Part shown: piece by piece, positions 15,962 to 24,745 of the stretch | Numbering within the stretch: position 1 is the first letter of the stretch | Layout of the letters: each line of letters starts with the position of its first letter | Source of the DNA: Hyphomicrobiales bacterium | GTDB taxonomy: Bacteria > Pseudomonadota > Alphaproteobacteria > Rhizobiales > Beijerinckiaceae | Reading direction: 5' to 3' | Length of the DNA stretch: 64,000 nucleotides | Assembly (NCBI GenBank): GCA_016716745.1 | Contig: JADJVD010000003.1 | Span: 152,001-216,000, forward strand | Notes under the pieces: model-generated | Told to the model about the DNA's origin: nothing | Database searches by the model: none | Seen by the model: the letters and a program-made list of their open reading frames with translations, nothing else | Position numbers and translations under genes: made by a program

Positions 15962-17515
15962 ATGAAGATCACCCGCAGAACCGGATTGATCGGCGCAGCC
16001 AGCGCCGTCGCCCTCGCCGCCGGGCCCGCATTCGCCCAGAGTCCGCGCAAGACGCTGATCATCGCGTCCAACCAGGACATTCCGAATTTCGATCCGCATG
16101 TGGCGACGGGCTATTCCGCCTCGATGCTGCTGCGCAACGTCTACGACTCGCTGGTGCGCGTCGAAGGCAACCCGCCGACCGTCGCGCCGCATCTGGCGCG
16201 CTCGTGGGAGGTCTCGCCGGACGGCCTGGTCTACACGTTCAAGCTCGATCCGGCGGCGAAGTTTCACAATGGCGAGCCGGTGACGGCGGCGGCGGTGAAA
16301 TTCTCGATCGACCGGCTGATGCGGCTCGCCAAGGGCAACGCCTGGATGCTGGCCGGCATCGTCGGCGACAAGAGCGTCGAGGCGGTCGACCCGCAGACGG
16401 TGCGCATCGCGTTGCAGAAGCCGTTCGCGGCCTTCCTGCAGGTGCTGCCGTGGGTGTGGATCGTCGACGACAAGCAGGTCGCCGAGAACGCCGGCGCCGA
16501 CGACGGGCAGACGTGGTTGCGCAACCACATCGTCGGCTCGGGCGCCTTCACCGTGCGCCGCGCCGAGCCCGGCACGCTCTACGAGTTCGAGCGCGTCGCC
16601 AACGGCTGGAAGCAGGGCGGCGGCAATCTCACCGGCGCGATCTGGCGCATCGTGCGCGAGACCGCCTCGCAGCGCCTGATGGTGCAGCGGGGCGAGGCGC
16701 ATATCGCCGTCGACCTGACCAGCGAGGACATGGACGCGCTGAAGGACAAGGCAGGCGTCAATCTCGTCATCGAGCCGGAGTTCCGCACCTTCTCGATCAA
16801 GATGAACACGGCGAAGGGGCCGCTCGCCGACGTTCACCTGCGGCGCGCCGTCTCCTACGCCTTCGACTATGCAGCGATGCTGGCCTCGGCCGGCTATGCG
16901 CAGCTGATGGTCGGCCCGCTGCCGAACGGCATTCTGGGGCACGACTCCAATCTCGTCGTCTACCGCACCGATCTCGAGCGCGCCAAGGCCGAGCTGGCGA
17001 AGTCGGCGACGCCGAAGGGCGGCGTCAAGCTGACGCTCGTGCATGTCAACGGCCTCGAACAGCAGCGCCGCTGGGCGCTCGTCCTGCTCGACGCGCTGAA
17101 GAAGCTCGACATCGAGCTCGACATCAAGCCCGCAGCCTGGCCCGACATGGTCGCGATGACGAAATCGCCGGAGACGGCGCCCGATTTCTTCCCCGTCTAC
17201 CAGACCGCCAACTACGGCGACCCCGACAACATCGCCTTCGCCGCCTACCACTCGTCGCGCAACGGCAACTGGCAGAACATGGTCTACAAGAGCGCGCGCG
17301 TCGACGCGCTGATCGAGGCCGGCCGCGCGGAGATCGATCCGGAGAAGCGCAAGGCGATCTACGGCGACTTCCAGCGCCTCGTCGTCGAGGACGCGCCGGA
17401 CATTTTCGGCGTGCTGGAGAAGCGCAAGCTGGCGATGCGCGACGATGTGCAGGGGTTCAGGTTCACGCCGGTGGCGAGCAACGCGATCGAGCTGTTCGGC
17501 CTGTCGCTGAAATAG
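15962..17515 (+). CDS. ABC transporter substrate-binding protein (Dpp/Opp family 5)
   Basis: 517 residues. The N-terminus carries a twin-arginine-like start (RRTGLIG) and a hydrophobic stretch ending AFAQ, so it is exported, possibly by Tat. The family-5 solute-binding fold is evident (SWEVSPDGLVYTFKL, FHNGEPVTAAAVKFSIDR, late YGDPDN). It captures peptides or similar solutes in the periplasm for the DppBCDF-like transporter encoded directly downstream. ATG 15962 is chosen because GAGGGA precedes it at good spacing; it begins 11 bases after the oxoprolinase stop. Confidence 0.93.
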   Translation: MKITRRTGLIGAASAVALAAGPAFAQSPRKTLIIASNQDIPNFDPHVATGYSASMLLRNVYDSLVRVEGNPPTVAPHLARSWEVSPDGLVYTFKLDPAAKFHNGEPVTAAAVKFSIDRLMRLAKGNAWMLAGIVGDKSVEAVDPQTVRIALQKPFAAFLQVLPWVWIVDDKQVAENAGADDGQTWLRNHIVGSGAFTVRRAEPGTLYEFERVANGWKQGGGNLTGAIWRIVRETASQRLMVQRGEAHIAVDLTSEDMDALKDKAGVNLVIEPEFRTFSIKMNTAKGPLADVHLRRAVSYAFDYAAMLASAGYAQLMVGPLPNGILGHDSNLVVYRTDLERAKAELAKSATPKGGVKLTLVHVNGLEQQRRWALVLLDALKKLDIELDIKPAAWPDMVAMTKSPETAPDFFPVYQTANYGDPDNIAFAAYHSSRNGNWQNMVYKSARVDALIEAGRAEIDPEKRKAIYGDFQRLVVEDAPDIFGVLEKRKLAMRDDVQGFRFTPVASNAIELFGLSLK

Positions 17516-17541
17516 GCCGGCGCGGCGCGGGAGGCGCGGCG

Positions 17542-18549
17542 ATGCTGAGATACGCGATCCGACGCATCCTGCTGCTTGCGCCGGTGCTGGTCGGGCTGTC
17601 GATCATCGTGTTCGCGATCGCGCGGCTGTTGCCGGGCGATCCCGTGCAGCTCGCCGCGGGGCCGCAAGCGACGAAGGAGGAGATCGCCTCGCTCTCCCGC
17701 GAGCTTGGCCTCGACCGTCCGCTGCTGACGCAATACTGGAGCTACGTCACGGGGCTCGTCGCCGGCGACTGGGGCCAGTCCATTCTGACGCGCCGGCCGG
17801 TGTGGGAGGATCTGCGCATCTACCTGCCTGCGACGCTCGAACTCGTCGTCGTGGCGATGGGGATCGCCATCGCCGTCGGCATGCCGGCGGGGCTCGTCTC
17901 GGCCGCCTACGCCAATCGCTGGCCCGACTATCTCTCGCGCGTGCTGGCGCTCGGCGCGATCTCGGCGCCGCGCTTCTTCCTCGGTCTCGTGATGCAGCTC
18001 GTCTTCGCGATGTGGCTCGCCTGGCTGCCGCTCGGCGGGCGCTTCCCCATCGTCGACATTCCCCCGCCCGCGGTCACGGGATTCCTGACGCTTGACGCGC
18101 TGATCGCGCGAGACGGCGGCGCGTTCTGGCTGGCGCTGAAACACCTCGCCATGCCGGCGCTCGCGCTGTCGCTGTCGCCGCTCGCCACCATCACGCGGAT
18201 GATGCGCGCCTCGACGCTGGAGGCGATGACGCAGGACTATGTGCTCACCGCGCGCGCGCTCGGCCTGTCGCGCCGGCTCATCCTGTTCAAATATGTGGCC
18301 AAGAACGCGGCGTCGGCGACGCTGACCGTCATCGGCCTGTATTTCGGCTGGCTGCTCGCCGGCACGGTGCTGGTCGAGACGGTGTTCGACTGGCCGGGCG
18401 TCGGCCTCTACGCGACGAAGGCGATCGCGACGCAGGACTTCATGCCGCTGATGGGCGTAACGCTGATCTGCGGCGCCTTGTTCACGCTGGTCAACCTTGT
18501 CGTCGATCTCGCCTACGGCCTCATCAATCCGAAGGCGCGCTACGCATGA
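17542..18549 (+). CDS. ABC transporter permease (DppB-like)
   Basis: 335 residues with the DppB/OppB layout: N-terminal helix (ILLLAPVLVGLSIIVFAI), the family motif RLLPGDP, then the six-helix permease core, and the EAA loop (EAMTQDYVLTARALGLS) that docks on the ATPases. Its stop overlaps the next permease start (ATGA). First of the two inner-membrane channel subunits. Confidence 0.93.
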   Translation: MLRYAIRRILLLAPVLVGLSIIVFAIARLLPGDPVQLAAGPQATKEEIASLSRELGLDRPLLTQYWSYVTGLVAGDWGQSILTRRPVWEDLRIYLPATLELVVVAMGIAIAVGMPAGLVSAAYANRWPDYLSRVLALGAISAPRFFLGLVMQLVFAMWLAWLPLGGRFPIVDIPPPAVTGFLTLDALIARDGGAFWLALKHLAMPALALSLSPLATITRMMRASTLEAMTQDYVLTARALGLSRRLILFKYVAKNAASATLTVIGLYFGWLLAGTVLVETVFDWPGVGLYATKAIATQDFMPLMGVTLICGALFTLVNLVVDLAYGLINPKARYA

Positions 18550-19445
18550 GCGCGGCCGAAAGCCCGAAGATCGACGACGCGCAGGCCGGCGGCGACCGCG
18601 CGGCGATGGCGCGGGCGCTGTATCGCTTCCGCCAGAGCGCGCTGTCGATCGTCGGCGCGGCGATCGTGCTGATGCTGCTCGCGCTCGTCGTCGTCGCGCC
18701 GTGGATCGCGCCGCATCCCGAGCACGCCGCCGGCGGCTTCGCCATGGGCGCGCGTTTCGCGCCGCCCTCCGCGCAGGCCTGGTTCGGCACGAACGAACTG
18801 GGGCAGGACGTGCTGTCGCTCGTGCTCATCGGCGGACGGGTGTCGTTGCTGTCGGGCGTCGCCGTGGTCCTCGCCGCGACGCTGGTCGGCACGCTCGTCG
18901 GCGCGACGGCGGGCTACGCCGGCGGCCTGATCGACGATGCGCTGATGCGCTTCACCGATCTGTGGTTGACATTGCCGGGGCTCATTCTGGCGATGGCGCT
19001 CGCCGCGGCGCTGGGGCCGGGCGTGGCCAACATGATCTTCGCCATCGCGGTGGCGTGGTGGCCGGGCTATGCGCGCCTCGTGCGCGGGGAGACGCTGGCG
19101 CGCAGGGAGGACGCCTATGTGCAGGCTGCCCGCGCGCTCGGCGCCGGGCCGCTGCGCATCGTGGGCCGGCACATCCTGCCCAACATCGTCTCGCCGATCA
19201 TCGTGAAGATGTCGCTGGACGTGGGCTTTGCGATCCTCACCGTCGCCTCGCTCGGTTTCGTCGGCATCGGCGTCAAGCCGCCGACGCCGGAATGGGGATC
19301 GCTGCTCTCCAACGCGCGCGGCTATCTGCCGGATTTCTGGTGGACGGCGATCTTTCCGGGCCTGGCCATCTTCCTCGCCGTGTTCGGCTTCAACCTGCTC
19401 GGCGACGGCCTGCGCGACGTGCTCGATCCGCGCGCGAGGCGATGA
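18546..19445 (+). CDS. ABC transporter permease (DppC-like)
   Basis: 299 residues; DppC/OppC family. One N-terminal helix (about 36-55), an external segment with WFGTNELGQDVLS, then the permease core with the EAA loop (DAYVQAARALGAGPLRIV) and the closing GDGLRDVLDPR typical of the family. It overlaps dppB-like by four bases and the following ATPase gene by four bases, so the set is translated as one coupled unit. Confidence 0.93.
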   Translation: MSAAESPKIDDAQAGGDRAAMARALYRFRQSALSIVGAAIVLMLLALVVVAPWIAPHPEHAAGGFAMGARFAPPSAQAWFGTNELGQDVLSLVLIGGRVSLLSGVAVVLAATLVGTLVGATAGYAGGLIDDALMRFTDLWLTLPGLILAMALAAALGPGVANMIFAIAVAWWPGYARLVRGETLARREDAYVQAARALGAGPLRIVGRHILPNIVSPIIVKMSLDVGFAILTVASLGFVGIGVKPPTPEWGSLLSNARGYLPDFWWTAIFPGLAIFLAVFGFNLLGDGLRDVLDPRARR

Positions 19446-20458
19446 TGGCGCTGGTCGAGATCGAGAATTTGCACCTGGCGATCCGCGCCTTCGAGGGCGA
19501 GGCGCAGGTGCTCGCCGGCGTCGACCTCGCCATCGAGCGCGGCGAGATCTGGGGGCTCGTCGGCGAGACGGGCTGCGGCAAGTCGCTCACCGGCCTGTCG
19601 ATCTCGCGCCTCGTCTCCAGCCCTCCGGCGCGCTATCCGAAGGGCGCGATCCGCTTCGACGGGCGCGATATTCTGGCGGCGGATGAAGCCGAGATGCGCA
19701 AGCTGCGCGGCCGGCGCATCGGCATGATCTTTCAGGATCCGACGACGAACCTGAACCCGGCCTTCCGCGTCGGCGAGCAGATGATCGACGTGGCGTTGCA
19801 CGCCGCGCGCGTCGACGCCAGCGTGTTGGGTTTGGACGCGAAGGCGTCGGCGCGCGCGCGGCGCGCGGCGGCGCGGGCGCTGGCGGTGCGCCTGTTGGAG
19901 CGCGTCGGCGTCGCGCGCGCGGCCGAGCGCGTCGACGACTATCCGCATCAGTTCTCGGGCGGCATGCGCCAGCGCGTGCTGATCGCGATGGCGCTGATCG
20001 GCAAACCCGATCTGCTGATCGCCGACGAGCCGACGACGGCGCTCGACGTGTCGGTGCAGGCGCAGATCCTGAAGCTGCTGCATGAGCTCGCCCGCGAGCA
20101 GGGGCTGGCGATCCTGCTCATCACGCACAATCTCGGCGTCGTCGCGCAGATCGCCTCGCATGTGGCGGTGATGTATGCGGGCCGCGTCGTCGAGCGCGGC
20201 GCGGCGCGCGCCGTGCTGAAGGCGCCGGCGCATCCCTATACGCAGGCGCTCATCGCCTCGCTGCCGCGCGCCGGCGCCGCCAGGGGCTCGCTCGTCGGCA
20301 TCCCCGGCGTCGTGCCGAACCTGTTCTCGCCGCCGGCGGGTTGCCGCTTCGCGCCGCGCTGCCCGCTGGCGGTCGCGCGCTGCGGCGAGGCGCCGCCGCT
20401 GGAGGCGGCGGGCGCTGCGCGCGAGGTCGCCTGCTGGCGGGCGGAGCGGGCGGCATGA
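19442..20458 (+). CDS. ABC transporter ATP-binding protein (DppD-like)
   Basis: 338 residues. Walker A GETGCGKS (about 40-47), Q-loop QDPTTNLNP, signature FSGGMRQR, Walker B LLIADEP and the H-loop THNLG are all present. The C-terminal oligopeptide-transporter extension has the cysteine-bearing FAPRCPLA motif, which in relatives binds a cluster or metal. Two adjacent ATGs (19442 and 19445) could start it. Energises the importer with the DppF-like partner. Confidence 0.93.
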   Translation: MMALVEIENLHLAIRAFEGEAQVLAGVDLAIERGEIWGLVGETGCGKSLTGLSISRLVSSPPARYPKGAIRFDGRDILAADEAEMRKLRGRRIGMIFQDPTTNLNPAFRVGEQMIDVALHAARVDASVLGLDAKASARARRAAARALAVRLLERVGVARAAERVDDYPHQFSGGMRQRVLIAMALIGKPDLLIADEPTTALDVSVQAQILKLLHELAREQGLAILLITHNLGVVAQIASHVAVMYAGRVVERGAARAVLKAPAHPYTQALIASLPRAGAARGSLVGIPGVVPNLFSPPAGCRFAPRCPLAVARCGEAPPLEAAGAAREVACWRAERAA

Positions 20459-21270
20459 GCGCGCTGCTGCAGCTCGAGCGCGTCTCGAAAACCTATCGCG
20501 GCGGCGGGCCGTTTTCGCGCGGGGCGGAGGTGACGGCGCTCGACGAGGTGAGCTTCGCCGTGCCGCGCGGGGCGTGCTTCGGCGTCGTCGGCGAATCGGG
20601 CTCGGGCAAGACGACGCTGACGCGGCTGATGCTGGCGCTCGAAGCGCCGACGGCGGGGCGGGTCCTGTTCGACGGGGAGGACGTCGCGGCGCTGGCAGGC
20701 GCCGCGCTGAAGCGATTCCGGCGGCGCGCGCAGATCGTGTTTCAGGATCCCTACGCCTCGCTCGATCCGCGCATGCGGGTGCGCGACATCGTCGCCGAGG
20801 GCATGGCGATCCACCGCGACGCGCTGAAGCTCGGCGCGCGTGCGCAGACCGAACGCGTCGTCGAGCTCTTGTCGATAGTGGGCCTCGGGGCGCAGCATCT
20901 GCATCGCTATCCGCACGAGTTTTCCGGCGGTCAGCGCCAGCGCATCTGTATCGCACGCGCGCTCGCCGTCGAGCCGGAGCTGGTCATTCTCGACGAGCCG
21001 ACCTCGGCGCTCGACGTGTCGGTGCAGGCGCAGGTTCTGGCGTTGTTCGAGACGTTGAAGCAGAAGCTCAATCTCACTTACGTCTTCATCAGCCACGATC
21101 TCGGCGTCGTGCGTTATGTGTGCGATCGCGTCGCTGTGATCCATCGCGGCCGCATCGTGGAGGAGGCGGAGACGCCCGCGCTGTTCGACGCGCCGCGGAG
21201 CGAGCATGCGCGGGAGCTGATCGCCGCGATGCCCGACCCCGACCCGGACCGGTCGCCGTTCCGGCTCTGA
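20455..21270 (+). CDS. ABC transporter ATP-binding protein (DppF-like)
   Basis: 271 residues. Walker A GESGSGKTT, Q-loop QDPYASLDP, signature FSGGQRQR, Walker B LVILDEP and H-loop SHDLG are intact. It overlaps the DppD-like gene by four bases (ATGA) and is the last gene of the operon. It is shorter than many DppF proteins because it lacks the C-terminal cysteine-containing extension present in its partner, which is common for this subunit in alphaproteobacteria. A 107-base gap follows before the next gene. Confidence 0.92.
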   Translation: MSALLQLERVSKTYRGGGPFSRGAEVTALDEVSFAVPRGACFGVVGESGSGKTTLTRLMLALEAPTAGRVLFDGEDVAALAGAALKRFRRRAQIVFQDPYASLDPRMRVRDIVAEGMAIHRDALKLGARAQTERVVELLSIVGLGAQHLHRYPHEFSGGQRQRICIARALAVEPELVILDEPTSALDVSVQAQVLALFETLKQKLNLTYVFISHDLGVVRYVCDRVAVIHRGRIVEEAETPALFDAPRSEHARELIAAMPDPDPDRSPFRL

Positions 21271-21377
21271 GGCGCGGCGTCTTGTATCCGTCGCAATCGG
21301 CCGGATAGGCTGAGCCGAGCGAGGGATTCGCGGGGGTCGCCCGGGACCTGTTTCGCGACTGGAAGGAGGCGCACGCC

Positions 21378-21911
21378 ATGCCCCGTCTCTTCACCGGCCT
21401 CGAAGTTCCGCCCCCGCTCGCGCGCGAGCTCGCCATGCTGCGCGGCGGCCTGTCCGGCGCGCGCTGGATCGACGAGGAAAACTACCACATCACGCTGCGC
21501 TTCATCGGCGACATCGACGGGGCGACGGCGCACGAGGTGGCCGATTCGCTCGGCGACATCCGCAAGCGGTCGTTCACGGTGACGCTCGACGGGCTCGGCT
21601 TCTTCGGCGGCGACAAGCCGCGCGCGATCATCGCGAAGGCCAAGCCCGCGCAGCCGCTTGTCGAGTTGCAGGCCAAGCACGAACAGGCCTTGCGTCGTCT
21701 CGGCCTTGCGCCGGAGCCGCGCAAATTCGTGCCGCACGTCACGCTGGCGCGGCTGAAATCGGCCTCGCACATGGCGGTGGCGGACTATCTGTCCTCGCGC
21801 GGCTATTTCCTCACGCGCGCCTTCGAGGCGACGCGCTTCGTGCTGTTCTCATCGCGCGATTCGGTCGGCGGCGGGCCGTATGTCGTCGAGGCCGCCTATC
21901 CGCTGGGGTGA
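21378..21911 (+). CDS. thpR: RNA 2',3'-cyclic phosphodiesterase ThpR (2H phosphoesterase)
   Basis: 177 residues. The two HxTx motifs that define the 2H phosphoesterase family are present (HITL about 38 and HVTL about 122), giving the two catalytic histidines. Acts on RNA ends carrying 2',3'-cyclic phosphate; older name 2'-5' RNA ligase LigT. A strong ribosome-binding site AAGGAGG precedes ATG 21378. Stands alone; its cellular target is not known from context. Confidence 0.92.
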   Translation: MPRLFTGLEVPPPLARELAMLRGGLSGARWIDEENYHITLRFIGDIDGATAHEVADSLGDIRKRSFTVTLDGLGFFGGDKPRAIIAKAKPAQPLVELQAKHEQALRRLGLAPEPRKFVPHVTLARLKSASHMAVADYLSSRGYFLTRAFEATRFVLFSSRDSVGGGPYVVEAAYPLG

Positions 21912-21917
21912 GCGCGA

Positions 21918-22517
21918 TCAGTCGGCCTTCGCCAGCGGGCCGAAGCGGTAGCGTCCGGTGATCGGCCAGGCGAACAGGGTGTCCTCGCGCCTCGCGCCCG
22001 CGCCGACATTGTGGACGACGAGCGGCCGCTTGCCGTCGGCGCTGCGTTCCGCGCTGACGATGGCGATGTGCGGCAGACCGCCGGGCAGCATCTGCGTCAC
22101 CAGATCGCCGGGCGCGTAGTCGGCCGGATCGGCGCCGACCGGCAGGGCGCGGCCGTGGCGGCGGAAGAAGACCTGAAGATTGGGCACGCGGCGATGGCCG
22201 ATGTTGGAGTCGGGCCGCCCCATCCCCCAGCGGCGCGGATAGGCCGCGAAGGCGCGCGCCATGTCCTCGTGCACGAGGCGCTGGAGATCGAGGCCGAAGG
22301 CGTCGCGGTAGGCGCGGATGACGACGTCCGTGCACACGCCGCGCTCGCGCGCCACGTCGCCGCCGGGATAGGCGAGGCGGGCATAGGCGCCGTCATAGAC
22401 GGTGGTGACGCCGATCTGCGCCTCTGCGGCGGCCAGAAGCCGCGCGCTGGCCGGCTCGGCGCGGGCGAAATTCGCAGCGAGGAAAATGGCGAGGCAGGCG
22501 AGGGCGAGGCGGCGCAT
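21918..22517 (-). CDS. DUF1287 family secreted protein
   Basis: 199 residues with a signal peptide (LALACLAIFLAANFARA). The body matches DUF1287 (E. coli YijF type): GVTTVYDGAYARLAYPGGDV, GVCTDVVIRAYR with a conserved Cys, and PGDLVTQ then GLPHIAIVS with a conserved His. The Cys and His positions recall the papain-like NlpC/P60 fold, so a cell-wall or amidase role is possible but unproven. It is convergent with thpR and divergent from the nuclease-fold gene. Confidence 0.85.
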   Translation of the reverse strand: MRRLALACLAIFLAANFARAEPASARLLAAAEAQIGVTTVYDGAYARLAYPGGDVARERGVCTDVVIRAYRDAFGLDLQRLVHEDMARAFAAYPRRWGMGRPDSNIGHRRVPNLQVFFRRHGRALPVGADPADYAPGDLVTQMLPGGLPHIAIVSAERSADGKRPLVVHNVGAGARREDTLFAWPITGRYRFGPLAKAD

Positions 22518-22576
22518 GGCGTCGATCTGCGCAGGCCGATGCGGCGGAAACGCGGCGCGGCTTCCCCAGCGGAAGG

Positions 22577-22604
22577 TTAATAATCCGGTAACAGGAATTT
22601 ATAC
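22577..22604 (+). promoter_or_regulatory. CtrA-like box overlapping a promoter for the nuclease-fold gene
   Basis: TTAA (22577-22580), seven bases, then GTAAC (22588-22592) matches the CtrA consensus TTAA-N7-TTAAC with one mismatch. TTATAC at 22599-22604 fits a -10 element, and the box would cover the -35 region, the usual layout of CtrA-activated promoters. The predicted transcript would start about 30 bases before the ATG at 22641. Based on sequence alone. Confidence 0.4.
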
Positions 22605-22640
22605 CTTGAATCGCGACGAGAGACGCATTACCCTGCCGAT

Positions 22641-23201
22641 ATGAGAGTCGCGCGCGCTCCGCTCGTCCTTGCGCCCGTCGCGCTGCTATGCGCGGCGGCG
22701 ATCGGCCTCGGGCTGGTGCGGCCGGCGCCGCCGGCGCGCGCCGTCGAGGCGCGGCCGCCGCCCGCCGCGCAGGATCCGTCCCGGCCCGTCGCCGGAGCGC
22801 CCGCGGTCTTCCCCGGCCCCTACGAGGCGCGGCTCGTCGCGGTGGTCGACGGCGACACGTTCCGGGCCCGACTCGGCGTCTGGTTCGGGCAGGAGGTAGA
22901 GACGCTGGTGCGGCTGCGGCGCGTCGACGCGCCGGAACTGGCGGCGCGCTGCCCGTCCGAGGCGCGTCAGGCCGCCGCCGCCCGCGCCGCGCTCGCCGAG
23001 ATGCTCGGCTCCGGGCGCATCGTTCTGTCGCAGGTCGGCGGCGACAAATATTTCGGCCGCATCGTCGCGGACGTGGCGGTCGTGTCGCCCGAAGGCGTCT
23101 TCCCGGACGTCGACGTCGGCGCGGCGCTGGAGGCGGCGGGGCTGGCGCGCCCCTATTCGGGGCGCCGGCGGGAGAGTTGGTGCGATCTGGCCAGCCGCTG
23201 A
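22641..23201 (+). CDS. Thermonuclease-family (SNase-like) secreted or anchored protein
   Basis: 186 residues. A hydrophobic N-terminus (APLVLAPVALLCAAAIGLGLV) acts as signal or anchor, followed by a Pro-rich linker and a compact staphylococcal-nuclease fold (about 58-180). Family hallmarks are VVDGDTFRARL and RLRRVDAPEL with the acidic metal-binding residues, and KYFGRIVADV. Predicted extracytoplasmic nuclease or a non-catalytic relative; the third catalytic arginine of the family cannot be assigned with certainty. Convergent with the DUF1232 gene, three bases apart. Confidence 0.85.
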   Translation: MRVARAPLVLAPVALLCAAAIGLGLVRPAPPARAVEARPPPAAQDPSRPVAGAPAVFPGPYEARLVAVVDGDTFRARLGVWFGQEVETLVRLRRVDAPELAARCPSEARQAAAARAALAEMLGSGRIVLSQVGGDKYFGRIVADVAVVSPEGVFPDVDVGAALEAAGLARPYSGRRRESWCDLASR

Positions 23202-23204
23202 GCT

Positions 23205-23585
23205 TCAGGGCTTCAGCTTGTCCCGGGCCTTCTGGCGGTGCGCCGGGGTAATGGCGTCGGCCACTGTCTTGAGCGCCAGCGCCAGCACGGCCGCGTCGTC
23301 GGAGAAGCCGATCAGCGGCGCGAAATCAGGCAGGAAATCCAGCGGCAGAATGAAATAGGCGAGCGCCCCGAACAGGGTCGCGCGCACGCGCAGGCTCGTC
23401 GAGGGGTCGGTGGCGGCGTAGAAGGCGGCGACCAGATCCTCGGCGAAGGGCGTGTTGCGCGCGATGCGGCCAAGCGCCTCCCAGAAGCGGGCGCGCACGC
23501 TCTGCTCGTCGCGCGCGGCCTTGCGCATCCTCTCCATCTCGTCCTTGGAGAGCGGCTTGCTGAGATCTTCGGCGAGTTCGGTCAT
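23205..23585 (-). CDS. DUF1232 (YkvA-like) membrane protein
   Basis: 126 residues. The C-terminal half carries the DUF1232 signature, a hydrophobic hairpin around ALAYFILPLDFLPDFAPLIG followed by SDDAAVLALALK. The N-terminal half is charged and probably helical. ATG 23585 is the first start after a stop-free upstream region and gives the usual family length. Function unknown. Confidence 0.85.
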   Translation of the reverse strand: MTELAEDLSKPLSKDEMERMRKAARDEQSVRARFWEALGRIARNTPFAEDLVAAFYAATDPSTSLRVRATLFGALAYFILPLDFLPDFAPLIGFSDDAAVLALALKTVADAITPAHRQKARDKLKP

Positions 23586-23699
23586 TGTCGTCCCCACGTC
23601 CGGATATATGGGGATGCGTGCGGCGCCGACAAGGCGATCTAGGCGCCCGGGCCGCGGCCGGCTAGAGACGGGACGACCATCGTCCGGGAGACACGCCCC

Positions 23700-24485
23700 A
23701 TGAAGCTCGATTCCTCGCTCGCCGCCGTCGTCACCGGCGCCGCCTCCGGCCTCGGCGAGGCGACCGCCCGCATGCTCGCCGGCCACGGCGTCAGGGTCGC
23801 CGTGTTCGACATGCAGCGCGAGAAGGGCGAGGCGGTCGCCGCCAGCATCGGCGGCGTGTTCTGCGCGTGCGACGTGACCGACGAGGCCTCGATCGACGCC
23901 GCGCTCGCCAGGGCGCGCGCCGCGCACGGCGTGGAGCGCATTCTGGTCAATTGCGCCGGCGTCGCGCCGGGAAAGCGCATGGTGTCGAAGAAGCGCGACA
24001 CGGGCGAACTCGTCGGCCACGACGTCGCCAGCTTCGCCAAGGGCGTCGCCATCAACCTCACCGGCACCTTCGCGATGATCGCCAAGTGCTCGCTCGCCAT
24101 GGCGGGCGCGGCGCCGCTGAACGCCGACGGCCAGCGCGGCGTGATCGTCTCCACCGCCTCCGTGGCGGCCAAGGACGGGCAGATCGGCCAGGCGACCTAC
24201 GCCGCCTCGAAGGCGGGCGTGATGGGCATGACGCTGCCGCTGGCGCGCGATCTGGCGCAATACGGCATCCGCGTCGCGACCATTCTGCCGGGCCTGTTCC
24301 ACACCCCGATGTTCGACGGCCTGCCGGACGAGGCGCGCGCCTCGCTGGCCAAGTCCGTGCCGTTCCCCTCGCGCCTCGGAAATCCGGCCGAGTACGCGCA
24401 ACTGGTGCAGGCGATCGTCGAGAACGACATGCTGAACGGCGTGTCGATCCGCCTCGACGGCGCGATCCGCCTGGCGCCGCGGTAA
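23700..24485 (+). CDS. Short-chain dehydrogenase/reductase (3-hydroxyacyl-CoA dehydrogenase type 2-like)
   Basis: 261 residues. Classical SDR: cofactor motif TGAASGLG (about 13-20), NCAG (about 88-91), catalytic Ser in STASVAA and YAASK (Tyr and Lys). The C-terminal PGLFHTPMF segment and overall pattern resemble type-2 3-hydroxyacyl-CoA dehydrogenases (HSD17B10 relatives), so fatty or branched-chain acyl oxidation is likely. Its stop directly precedes the disordered G/C-rich stretch. Confidence 0.88.
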   Translation: MKLDSSLAAVVTGAASGLGEATARMLAGHGVRVAVFDMQREKGEAVAASIGGVFCACDVTDEASIDAALARARAAHGVERILVNCAGVAPGKRMVSKKRDTGELVGHDVASFAKGVAINLTGTFAMIAKCSLAMAGAAPLNADGQRGVIVSTASVAAKDGQIGQATYAASKAGVMGMTLPLARDLAQYGIRVATILPGLFHTPMFDGLPDEARASLAKSVPFPSRLGNPAEYAQLVQAIVENDMLNGVSIRLDGAIRLAPR

Positions 24486-24511
24486 GCGCTCGCCGTCATC
24501 GCGAGGAGCGC

Positions 24512-24656
24512 GCGGCCCGCCGGGGCGGCCGGCGGCCGCCGGGGGGGCCGCGGCCGCGGGGGGGGCCCCGCCGCGCGCGGGGCGCCGCGGGCCGGGGGCC
24601 GGCGGGCGCCGCCGGGGCGGCCGCCCCCCGGCGGGGGGGCCCCCCGCCGGGCGCGG
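24512..24656. other. Low-complexity G/C block, probable sequence artefact
   Basis: About 145 bases made almost wholly of G and C in short homopolymer runs. It interrupts one copy of a palindromic repeat: the left arm begins at 24493 and breaks off at about 24511, and the remainder resumes at 24657. No reading frame with codon structure is present. Most simply explained by failed base calling or consensus. Confidence 0.6.
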
Positions 24657-24723
24657 GAGCGCAGCGACGAAGTAATCCATCGCCGGTGGCGGCACTGGAT
24701 TGCTTCGCTTCGCTCGTAATGAC
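24657..24723. repeat. Palindromic interspersed repeat, copy 1 (incomplete left arm)
   Basis: Inverted-repeat element whose arms end GCGACGAAGTAATCCA and TGGATTGCTTCGCTTCGC...AATGACG, around a spacer of about 16 bases. The start of its left arm lies at 24493-24511, separated by the G/C block. Related dispersed repeats of this kind occur in many Hyphomicrobiales genomes; they are not mobile genes. Confidence 0.7.
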
Positions 24724-24745
24724 GGCGGGATGGGCTCGCTCTTTC

